In this document: positions 44,870 through 55,700 of the stretch, in pieces
Position numbering within the stretch: position 1 is the stretch's first letter
How the letters are laid out: each line of letters opens with the position of its first letter
Assembly (NCBI GenBank): GCA_963971425.1
Contig: OZ020517.1
Span: 19,248,904-19,312,903 of the forward strand
Source: Bryoerythrophyllum caledonicum
Taxonomy: Eukaryota > Streptophyta > Bryopsida > Pottiales > Pottiaceae
Length of the DNA stretch: 64,000 nucleotides
Reading direction: 5' to 3'
Notes under the pieces: model-generated
The model's database searches: none
What the model saw: the letters and a program-made list of their open reading frames with translations, nothing else
Told to the model about the DNA's origin: nothing
Position numbers and translations under genes: made by a program

Positions 44870-46041
44870 ATGGCGGAAGTGTTGCCTTCCGGTGACAAGA
44901 TCAAGGACTATGACACGAGAGTGGACCCCGACGCGCCCAAAGAAGTTGCAGAGGTAGACTCACGTCCTATCTCACATGATACTTCACGAATCACCATGAG
45001 GATAGATCTAGAATCCGTGTTTCCCATTATCAGAAATAATTTAGTACTATCACCATCTAGATGATTCATGGCTGTGAATTCACGTGTACTGATGTCGATC
45101 TTCTTGAGTAGCTAGTCACTATTTCTTCAACATGATGAAACGATCGATATGGAATTCGTTTCACAACCGATTGGCAGTTTCTTGCAAGTTTCTGGCAGTT
45201 TAGGAAGCCCTTTCTAAACATAAACCTGTAGTGTACGAAGGACCGTTAATGGACCCGAAACACTCGGTGTGAATGAGAATTACCCTCGATGTGAATTGAT
45301 TGTTTGAGCATGTGAGATTTGCAGGAGCAAGCAGCGAAGAGGCAGAATTCGCACAGCATTCTGGGTCACTTCTCCCTGGTGCAGGTCCACGTGATCACTC
45401 TGATCCTGGTCCTGGCCTCCAGCGGTCTGGTCCCGCTGCTAGACCTGGCGTTCGCCGTCCTCACCACCGCCTACCTGATCTTCCTCAACATCTCCATCTT
45501 CCAGCGGCCCATCCGCGGCGCGCCGCCGCCCGACGTGCTCGGTAAGATGGGCCTCGTCCAGCGCTGGACGCTCTTCACCGCGCTCATAGGCCTACTCCTC
45601 CCGACCGGGTACGTGCTGGGCGGGTTCGTGCACGGCGACCAGGCCGCGCTGAAGGCCGCCGCGCCGCACCTGTTCCTGCTGGGCTGCCAGATCCTGACGG
45701 AGAACGTCACGTTCCGGCACGGCGCGGTGTCGCTCCCCGTGCGCGCCCTCACGCCCGTGTTCTACAACGTCCGGCGCCTGTTCACGCTCCTGGACTGGGT
45801 GAAGGTGGACATGAGCAAGGGCACGGACGCCGTGGGCATGCACGGCGCCGGCACCGGCCCGTTCTCGCCCGAGCAGTGGATCATGTTCGGGCGCATCCTC
45901 GCCTTGACCAACTTGGTCGTGTGGTCGCTCAACCTCTTCTTCTTCCTCATCCCGATTTACCTTCCGCGGGCGTTCAGGAAGCACTACGAGCTTGAGTTCT
46001 CCGCGGCTGAGGCGCGGGCCAAGGACGCGCAAGACTCTTGA
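44870..46041 (+). CDS. DUF7733-type plant membrane protein, two exons
   Basis: Exon 1 44870-44953 (28 codons, GCAGAG|GTAGAC) and exon 2 45325-46041 (TTTGCAG|GAGCAA) give 266 residues. The N-terminus is hydrophilic and acidic. Then VHVITLILVLASSGLVPLLDLAFAVLTTAYLIFLN forms the first membrane segments, followed by a Pro-rich loop, LFTALIGLLLPTGYVLGGFVHGD, LFLLGCQILTENVTF, PVRALTPVFYNVRRLFTLLDWVKVDM, and a last pair ending FFFLIPIYLPRAFRKHYELEF. This order matches the plant-specific DUF7733 membrane family as I remember it; function unknown. Exon 2 is far richer in GC, especially at third positions, than exon 1 and its flanks. Start is the first ATG after a leader with no upstream in-frame ATG. 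Intact. Confidence 0.8.
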
Positions 46042-46359
46042 ATTTGCTAAAGAATGTCACAGCGTAGCTGTTTTTTTGTATTGTAGAGAATGGATCTACC
46101 CTCGACGAGAGACAATGGTTATATTCTGCTATCTTATGTTGGTCTTTTCCAAAAGTTGGAGATAATCTTTTGTTTTTTTCAACACAGAGAATGGATTTTT
46201 ATTCTCAGTTTGAGCATGAGTAGGATAAAGTGGGCCAAGACGTTGTAAGTATTGTTCAAGTATATTGAATTTAGGACATATAGAAAAGGATTTTGAGAAC
46301 TTTCATTGGTGTTTAATGTATGGGTTCATCCTTCACTTTAGAATTATGTGATGGTTTGA

Positions 46360-47421
46360 CCTCTATTGAAGGATCAAGTGTCAAAAATGGGCTTTTTGAA
46401 AGTTCCTATCTTGTCAATTTCTAACATTCCTTTTTGAAATTTTTACTGTAGAAGGGCATTAGTAAAACCTCGGTGGGAGAACAGTTTTTTTTTTTTTCTA
46501 AGTCCAACATTTAATGAAAAAGTTATAGGGTTTTGAATTTAAACGGGACACGTCGGGTACCTCCAAAAACTTTTGCAAGAACATTTCACTATTGAATGTG
46601 AGATTTTCAATACTAGCAAGTAATATTATTTCCATTTATATTTTCAAAAAAGAGTTCTTGTCTTTAGTTAAAAAAAAATAGCATATAGGGCCAAGTGCAT
46701 TGATTGCCAAACATTTATTGGAGCATAAAAAAGGGATATGAACTTCGTCATGCTTTCTTTCTTTCCGTTTTTAAATCTCATACAGTCTAGCACCATATTC
46801 CTCCTGGCTTGCCTCTTTGGAAAGAGCTTTCAAGAAAACTCTATTGTCACTCATTGTTAGGCAAGGTACCTAAAAAACTCCTTCCTTTCGACATCAAACT
46901 CAGATATCTTTGTAATTTTTACTTTTTATTTTTTCCACAACAATGTGCAGTGTAATATCTTGTTGGCCATTCAGATTATCAATCTAAAGCATAATTAAGT
47001 TTACATGAATTGGCAATTACTGAACCTCTACTCCTTGCAAAGTTGTCTTAAATATGCTACACCCCTCCTCTACCTCTAAAATTGGTGTATAAGGTACTAC
47101 TAACATCATGCTCAGTACAATGGTAATGAATTTAGACCTTGTGTAGTGCAAACATTTGATACAAAGTGAAGTCAAAGTTTGTTGATCCATTCAACGTAGG
47201 GAAGAGAATGAACCATTTGCTTGACCTCAAACACTATAATATTTTGATATATGCAATCAAAGTTTATGGAATTTTGTGAGTATGTTACTTAATAAGTCTT
47301 ATCTGAGATCCTACGGTCAAAACTAGATATAAAAGCTTTTGTTTCCTTCTCTATTAATTGAACTAGGATCCAACAATTTTGAAGTGTTTTTTTGTGTGAA
47401 ATTGTCATAATACCTTACAGG
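46360..47421 (-). mobile_element. piggyBac-like element (inverted)
   Basis: Left flank TTGA (46356-46359, one change from TTAA), then CTCTATTGAAGGATCAAGTGTC. It ends GTCATAATACCTTACAGG followed by TTAA (47422-47425). The interior matches the 37416-38360 element in reverse. About 1.06 kb, non-coding. Confidence 0.75.
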
Positions 47422-47561
47422 TTAAAAAAGAACTTATGCTATGAGAAACAAGATGCTTAGAGGAATTTTGGTTTCCAAAGGAGACTAGTGTGAATAAGGT
47501 GCCTTTTCATTCCACCCTGAACTATGCTTACAATGGTATTTTTGGTAAAGTAAATACACTA

Positions 47562-48126
47562 AGGGCCACTTCACACCTAACGCCCAAGTCGAGAGTCCGT
47601 TGCTTTCCACCAATGAGATTACTTGAATGGCCAAAGTCCGGCCTCTCGGCCTTCACACCAAAGGCCAAAGTCCGAAGGCCGTCGTCTTCCAATGTGCATA
47701 CATGGCAGTATTTTTGGAGAGTTTTGGTGCCAAGGCGACAAACTCTCGAGCAAAACTTGGGTCGCCGTTTTTTAGTCGACCCAAACTTCCTTCGAGAGTC
47801 CGTCGATTTTTCTTTAGAATAATCAAAATCTGACAAGATCCGGACCATTACTAGATGAAAGAGGCCAAATTTTTTGGCTGATTTTTTAGGCTAATTTTTT
47901 TGGACTCAATTTTAATGGCTGATTCTTTAGGGCTGATTTTTTTGGGCATAACGATATGGGGTTTGGACTTTGGACTTGGGCTTTGGGACTTCACACCACA
48001 ACCGCCCAAGGGCTTCGATATACATATTTTAATGTTTTTTTTAATCCAAAAGTTTGAACTCTCGCCATAGTTTGGGCAGAATTTTGACAGATGGACTCTC
48101 GACTCGGCCTAGTGTGAAGTGGCCCT
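47562..48126. mobile_element. hAT-like MITE with AGGGCCACTTCACAC ends
   Basis: AGGGCCACTTCACAC (47562 on) is inverted as GTGTGAAGTGGCCCT (ending 48126), and AAGTCGAGAGTCC/GGACTCTCGACT extends the pairing to ~38 bp. Flanks aatacact and aatacctc match at 6 of 8 positions, compatible with an old 8-bp duplication. Short open frames inside are not conserved. Confidence 0.65.
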
Positions 48127-48293
48127 AATACCTCTATTATCGTTGGCTTAGGATCGTTGGCTTAGACCTTGAATAGAACACTGGACACATTAGTTTTTGA
48201 GCCCCAGAATTCCCAAACTCCAGTTTGAGCCTGGCTTTATTGAACGCCGAGTGTTGTCACAAGTTCCACATGGGATGTTGTGGGGTGTCAGAT

Positions 48294-48459
48294 CTGATGT
48301 GCTTGGTATGAGGTGATGAACTGATTATGTTAGTTTGTATTGCGAGTTTTATGAACTAATGTGCTTGGTATGAGGTAACACAGTGCATGCAAACAAGTAC
48401 ATCAGATCATACCAAGTATAAAACTCATGCACTCTGTTACCTCATACCAAGCACATCAG
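48294..48459. repeat. 34-bp hairpin plus direct copy
   Basis: 48356-48389 (CTAATGTGCTTGGTATGAGG...) and 48426-48459 are inverted with 32 of 34 matches around a 36-nt loop. A third copy of TGATGTGCTTGGTATGAGGT lies in direct orientation at about 48296. Confidence 0.8.
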
Positions 48460-49169
48460 TTTGCTGATTATGTTAGTTTGTTGCTTGAATTAGTTTGTTC
48501 ACATGCAACCATGCATTGAATATGCATGCCATAGTCCATGGCCGGAACACATGTGATGTGAAGTAATGGGGGTTCTAGGAAGGGGGGGTTGTTGAGTGGG
48601 GTGGAGCCACATGTAGAAGCTAGATTTGGTATTGCCATGAAGCATGGCCCTTGTGGTGTCAGGAAGATTCTTGTTTGTTTTTGGGAGATTTGTGCCATTT
48701 GTCGTAACTGACACCTCCATAAAACCCTCAAATCCTGAATTTATTTCACAGGATTACTTTGCGGCTACACTCAAATACAAGTTAGATTTTCAATTCCATG
48801 AAAAAAGGAGGACAAAAGACCGGTTCCCTTTACAAATAACTCTATTTTGTAACTTTTTTTCCCAAGAATTAAAATTATTTATTTAAAAGATTCTTTAAAA
48901 ATGATGAAGGGTAACAAGTACAATATATTGAATCCACCAAAGCTTAAACTTTTAAACTTATAATTTAAAAAGAAATAAAATTCTTGGTGAGGCAAATAGA
49001 ACACAATATTCAAGAAAATTTCAGTGGGAACCGAACTCCAAAGGAACTTTTGCAGTGTAAACGAGTGAGCCGATCACCAAAGAAACTCTAAACCTAAAGC
49101 TTGAGTTCGATTTGCTGGCTATGGCGATGGCGACGGAGTGAATCCGTCCGCCTCGAGAAGTTTGTCGCC

Positions 49170-51526
49170 ATGGCCAGAGGCCGCAAGAGCGACCGTTCTA
49201 TCGAACTTCACAAGCGCAAGAAAGCCGCGTCGCAAGCGCAGGAGGACGATTCCGTTGCACTGCAGGAGCGACGGCCGAATCCGTTCTTGCGCTCCTGGGC
49301 GTGGAAGCGCGAGCACAGGTAACTCACACAACTCCACTTCTGCAAATCCATCAGGATAAGTGTTGGATTATCGATGAGGAGCGGATTGATGCAGGTGCTT
49401 GAGTTGCGTGAGGATGTAAGACTTGGTAATGTAGAGAGAGTTTGGCGAAGAATGCGTGAGCGATTTTTTGTACGGATTGAAGAGAGGCTTAATTTATGTA
49501 AGAATGCACCGCTGAATGCTGTGTAGAGTACAGTTAGAGTTCGAGTGATGATGAATCGTGAATCGAATGAGTTGCTTTTTTAGTCGCTTGACGAGTTGAG
49601 ACGACGACGTGCAGAAATGGTGTGGTGCAATATGCGTGAGTGATGTTTTTCTAGTTGGAGAGTCGTAATGACGACTTGCCGAAATAGTTTGGTGCAGTAT
49701 GCGTGAGTGATTTTTTTTGGAGAGTCGTAAGGACGACTTGCAGAGATGGTTTTGTGCAGTAAGCGTGAGTGGTGTTTTTTTAGTGGGAGAGTCGTAACGA
49801 CGACTTGCAGAAATGGTTTGGTGCAGTATGCGTGAGTGACCTTTTTCAAGTTTTCTTCTAGAGATTGTGATGGAAGACCTACCTTAAATACATCTAGAAT
49901 AAGAGCACAACTCACTAACTAGAGCACCAATGCTTTCTGTCATTGCTTCTTGGCACCGCACACAGTTGCAATTGCTTCCTAAAATCTTGAAGTTAAGGTA
50001 GTGTTGTACAGCAAAAGATTCCAATATTTTCTTGAAAGACAGCCGAGCGCATTGTAGTTTATTGCGGATTCTTCACCAATTTGGAAAATGCATTGGCCAT
50101 AGTGCAATGCGACTTCACTGACATTTTTGTGTCAAGGCTTGTGTTTGATCAATTTTGAAGATTGATGCCAACATTGTTTCTAAAACTTACGTTGTAAATG
50201 GCGCAGTTCTTTAGCAATGCTTGCTGCTTTTATGTGCGATATCCTTTCCGTATAATTGTGCTGAAAAATGAATGTCAGTTAGAGTCATGTTTTGTGTCAC
50301 GAATCCTATCTGACGTCCATAATCTGATCCAGGCCTGACAAGGATCGCTTCAAGAATCCTTACCATCATAATGTTACAGTAGGTGGAGAGGGACGGGCCC
50401 TGGTGCTTCATCAAGCTCCGTTTTCTACTGCTGGCTTCGCTTCAACAGGCAGGTAACTCAAATCTATGTGATGATTAAAGTGTTTTGAAGGAATTTCGTG
50501 AAAGGCAGCATGTCTAGAACTGTAATTTTGATCATAGTGGTATTCAAATATATGATACTTTCGGTTTAATATTGTTTGATGAAGTAACTTGTTTGAATCT
50601 AATATCGATCTTCGTAGACTCTTCAATTGTTGCAAAGGACGTCGTTGTGAGCCTCGTTATGGACTTCAGAGTCTCAAACTTACTGTAATAAGTCTTGTCT
50701 GCAGTGTGGGATAGTGCAATTGTACTAGCAAAATACCTCGAAAAGTGGCCAGAAACGGTGATTGGAAAACAGTGCATCGAGTTGGGGGCAGGCTGTGGAT
50801 TAGTAGGTAAATTGTTGAAGCTCTTTGCAGGTCTCATGTATTTTGTTTTCGCTAAGGTTCCGCATTTATTCTTGCAGGAACAGTCAGTTATTCTCAATTG
50901 TCTTGCTTTCAACTTTATGGTTACATTAGTCTGTGTGCCATACATCTTTACACGCATGGTCTTGCTACATGTAAAAAAATTTGCTTCTTGCAAAAGAACT
51001 GCATGCTCCTTGCAAAAGAACTGGGACATGTAAGTGTGAGAAGAGTGAAAGAATGGCTTTTCCATCAATTTCAATATTCGCCTTTCTATGTGCAGGTATA
51101 GCAGCAGCTGCCCTTGGAGCCAAGAAAACGATCCTTACAGATTTTCCAGATAACCTCCCTTTGTTGGACCGGAACGCTGCCGCCAACAACTTGACCGATG
51201 TCGCATCAACAGCCCCTCTAACATGGGGTAATGAACTCACTCTAGAGGTATCAAATTTCGATGTAGTATTAGCCACGGATATCATGTACTACGATGATGC
51301 TGTGGAGCCATTATTGTTGACATTGCAAGGCCTTTCAGGGAAGAACACAAAGATATTCATAGCGTATGGGAGGAACCGGCAAGCTGAGGTAACCTTCATG
51401 AAGGGAGTGGGAAAATCAACTTTGACCATGAGAAAACTTCCAGATTCAGAACTTGACGATGTATATCAGTGTGTGGATGTAGATGTTTATGAGCTAAGCC
51501 AGCGAGAAAATGGCATCGTGGTTTGA
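49170..51526 (+). CDS. METTL21-like protein methyltransferase, four exons
   Basis: Exons 49170-49318, 50333-50448, 50705-50806 and 51096-51526 give 265 residues with phases closing. The basic N-terminus MARGRKSDRSIELHKRKKAA leads to DRFKNPYHHNVTV, then TVWDSAIVLAKYLEKWP (the family's 'xVWDxAxxLxxYL' entry), IELGAGCGLVG (SAM-binding motif I), KTILTDFPDNLPLLDRNAAANN (motif II), DVVLATDIMYYDDAV (post-II DxxY-type motif) and a C-terminal YGRNRQAE. METTL21-type enzymes methylate lysines of cytosolic proteins using SAM; target not predictable here. Exon 2 to exon 3 only works with a GC donor (CAACAG|GCAGGT); the nearby GT would cause a stop. Intron 1 holds a minisatellite. Start is the first ATG in frame. 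Confidence 0.8.
49585..49860 (+). repeat. Four-unit minisatellite (62-67 bp) in intron 1
   Basis: GAGTCGTAAYGACGACTTGC recurs at 49660, 49722 and 49789, with a diverged first unit near 49595. Each is followed by TGGTGCAGTATGCGTGAGTG and a T run. It lies wholly inside intron 1 of the methyltransferase gene. Confidence 0.85.
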
Positions 51527-52775
51527 TATCAGTGCCCCTTTTGTACAACTCCTGGTAGTCTGACATCACGCTGGAGCTACTTAGATCTTCTGTGCTGTTG
51601 TCTTCGGTTTTCTGATAAGCTTCGTCAGTTATTACAATTCTGACCGCTGCCCGGTACGTGGAGTCAGATTTCTCACTGAAGCCATTGTGACCGAAACGGC
51701 TTCATCTTGCTGATGATACACTTCCCGTACATGTGGTATCAAACTTGGATCTACTCCGCATCCTGACCTAATTGCTTTGCCCAAACTTGGAGGCTCTCTC
51801 TGCAGACTTTTGTTTCAAAAAGCTCTACGAGTATTTCATTTTCCCTTTATGTTATCTCACTGTGCTAGAGCCTGCATTGGTACAGCTCTGATGCGGTTCA
51901 TTCCGGGACGTGAGGACCTCATACAAAGTGCACGGTGAAAGGTACCTGGCCCACAATCAACCATCCATTCAATGATTGATTCGCGTTCAGAAATAGTAAA
52001 ATTCCTGCAAATTCCTAAAAGCCAGATTCTCCAGCCTGTTTAGAATTACGCTGATCCCAGCCTTCCTAACTAGACCAATCCAGGCTCCACCTTTAGATCT
52101 TAGTGAAGCCACATCCTCACCGTTCACTGTTGCTTGTCTCCATGCAGCAAGACAAGTCCTAGTAACTGCCTCTGAGAAAGATAAGAGAAAGACATGAACC
52201 GTGGAGCCGTCGAGATTGAATTCAGGCTCCATCTTTTGATCTCAGCCGTCGGATGGGAAAGACAGCCGCTGCTGCTTACCAGGGGGATTGTGGGCGGGCG
52301 GTGGAGGGGGTAGACTGGTGAGAATTTCGGGTTTGGGGAGGAATATTGCAGCTGTTGACGCGCTGCATTTGTTGGGGGTGATCAAGCAATGCAAGCAATG
52401 CTAAGTTGGGCTAACGAGAGATGAGGGCTGGTACGTGGGGACCAGTTTCGAAATGTTCCACGTCGTGAGAGTGTCGCGGGGCGCAGTCGTGGTGAGCCTC
52501 ATGTGCACCAGTGAATGTTGTGGACTAGAAGTACCTGCAAGTGGAGGATCTGCCCTGCGAGATTCGTGTTTGTGCTCAGCCTTCTTTCTCTCGTCAGGGT
52601 TGGTTTAGACGTCAGCGAGCTTTTCTGTGAAGAGTAGTTTTTACAAGGAGTTGGTGGCGCGATACGTTTTGTGGTGGTTGTGAGAGGCCTTTCTGTTTGA
52701 GGAATTGGGTTTGGAGAGGCTTTAGGTTGTGAGGATGGGTTTTGAGAATGGGGCTTGAGGTCGTTGTGCCTGAAG

Positions 52776-55700
52776 ATGGCTCAGATGGCGGCGAATTCTT
52801 TGGGCTACACGCCGCTGACTGGCGCCAGGAGCTTGTTGTTGAAGTCGTCCGTCGATGCGGAGAGGTTGGGGTCTCTCTCGCGGTTTCGGACGCCAAAGCT
52901 AGCTGCTCCGCTTTTCGTTCGCAATGCTGGGACGATGCGATGGAGCAGCCTTGGTCGAATTTCGCGAGCAGAGTATTCCAACGGTGCGGCAAGGGCTGAC
53001 GGCGGAGCTCCGCGAGAGCCCATTAGAACGTTAATTCTGGACAATTACGACAGCTATACTTACAATCTTTTCCAGCTTCTCTCGGTCATCAACGGAGGTT
53101 TGTTTCACCCCAATTGTTATGTAGTAGGGTGCCAGCCGTTGAATTGGGCAGGAGAACCGCAGCGGTAGTTGCTCGGAAAGGCGTTCTCACTCGAGGATTA
53201 TGATATAGTCTGCTCTTGAGAGGCAGCATTCCAGATCTTACGCAGGAGTGAGAGGTTTTTGCTTTTTCGTACGTTGAGGAGCCAGCGACCGCGTGCGAGG
53301 CTTTTTTTTTCACTGATGCTCTACTCTTATGGCAATTAGGGGTTTAAGATCTGCTTTTTAGGGTTTAGGGTTAGAGTCGAAGTTTAATTTTGTTGTTTGA
53401 CGAGTGCATTCGGGTGAAACAGTAATTGGTAGTCACAAGGCGTTTCTTGTGGTTGAATGGAAACAGCTGTTCCGGTGGTGCTGAAGAACGATGAGATAAC
53501 ATTCGAGCAACTGCGGACACTGCTGTATGAAGAGCGAGCGTTTCACAATGTTGTTATTTCACCGGGTCCAGGCTCACCTACACGTGCTGAAGATATTGGT
53601 ATGAACCACTTTTGCTGCTCGCCTCTTATCAGATACACTGTTGTAGCCAGGTGATTCCAGGGAAGAGTCACGATCCTGTGTGGCTGGTTTCGATGAAAAT
53701 CAATGTAAATTGGTGCTCGATCGGTTAGCATATTAGGGTTTTAGTTTGAGATCGGAATACTGGATCTTGACTCCAACTTACATTTTTATTCATTGCTATT
53801 TGCTTCTGATCCAGGTATAAGTATGCGGCTGCTTAAGGAATGCCCAGATATACCAATATTAGGAGTTTGTTTGGGCCATCAGGTTCAAAATCCTTACACT
53901 CTTACTAATGATTGGGTTTATATATATTAAATGACGGTGCATCAGTCAGTTTGAAGGCAAATTTTAACGCCTGACATATTGGTTGGTTTCGCTGGGTTTT
54001 AGGCCCTGGGAAGTTGTCATGGTGCGAAGGTTGTGCACGCTCCTGAACCTGTTCACGGCCGTTTAAGGTGAAGTCTTCAATTTCTATCGTCGATCTCAAT
54101 GTATCTCCACTTTCTTCTCGAATAGATGTTCTTACAAACGTGGGAGAGTTGCATCAGGTAGATTCTGCGTCGGTTCTTTTCAACGGTACATCTTTGTCGA
54201 GTGACGAGAGAGGTTTATGAGATTCTTGTTCATCTCAAAAGCTTGTTACCTCGCTGATAACTTGTGGTTTTTGGGATATTGGCAGTGAAGTTGAACACAA
54301 TGGCCATCCACTTTTCAACGACATTCCATCTGGAGCTGGCTCCGGATTTAAGGTCGTGACATTCAATAAGTCCTAGTCCCTCCTTGCTTAATAAGGAGAC
54401 TTCATTTTTAGTCTCAATTGCGTCTGGATGGAATTTAACTCACTCCTATCTTGACTGTCTTTTGCAATTATGGCACTTTCGAGAACTTTTTCTGCTGCTC
54501 ATCTTATGACATGAACGACAAGCTTAAAGTCTGATTTTCTGTTGCTTTCTGATGTATCTGCCTGGTCATGCTGACCTTGAGTATTTGTACCGTTTAAAGA
54601 AGAGGTATGGGCTTCTAAATGGGTACGTCTTCCTGTAGGTTGTGCGCTACCACTCTTTAGTGATTGATGCAGCTACGCTTCCGGAGGATCTGATTCCTAC
54701 AGCTTGGACAATGCTTTCAGATGCCCCTGGGGTCGATTGTGTAAATGGATCCTCGTCTGGCTTTTCTGATCAGGGATATTGGATGACGGGACGCCCAGCT
54801 CTTAGTACTGGTAGAAGCCAGGAGAGAGTGCTCATGGGTATGTCTCATAGAAATCGACCACATCACGGAGTTCAGGTGCATTTTCATTACACTTTTAACT
54901 ACATATCTGATAGTTCGAGAGTTTTGAGGATACTTTCCGATTCGGATGTATTCCAATACTTCTCATCACCGCTTTTTTCTATATCATACATCATGTGTAC
55001 TCTATTTGTGCCTCTAATAATTGGTTCGTGTTGACTGCAGTTTCATCCAGAGAGTGTTGCCACAGCTTACGGAAAGCAAATCCTGGAGAACTTTCGCAGG
55101 ATCACTCAGGAGCATTGGCAGAGACATGAATGGCAACCTGGGAGTAAAGTAATAATATTTGCCTACAAACAACTTCTGTGCCTTTTCATAGTAAACATAT
55201 GTGTGATGTGATGCTATTATCACTTTGGCAATCTGCATTAGGACTCGAACAAAGAACTCTTGTCATAACTTAACGCCATCTGCTTGTACGACCCTGGAAA
55301 CTTTATTCTAAGAAATGCCTGTGGCTTTGTCATATTATCACTGCTCGGGACTCACCTATTCACGTTGTTTGTTTTCCTGACAGAGTTCTCAAGCTTTTCG
55401 AATTCCTGCGTTGCCAATCAATCAGGGGAATCCCTTCAACTTACCGGATGAATCACGAATCTCTGATTACGCAATGAATTCTAGCGGTGATTCAAGCTCT
55501 ATTCAATTGAGAGTTTGTTGGGAGAAGCTACCAGGTTATGCCTCAACGGCTGGAGGCTCTGAAAACATTTTTTGTGATTTGTTCGGGAAGGAAGCAGCTC
55601 AAGATACGTTCTGGCTTGACAGTTCAACAAGAGAACAGGTATGTGGTTAATTCATGTGGAGTCTTTCAGACATATTTACTGGGTTGCTGGGAAAGTTGTA

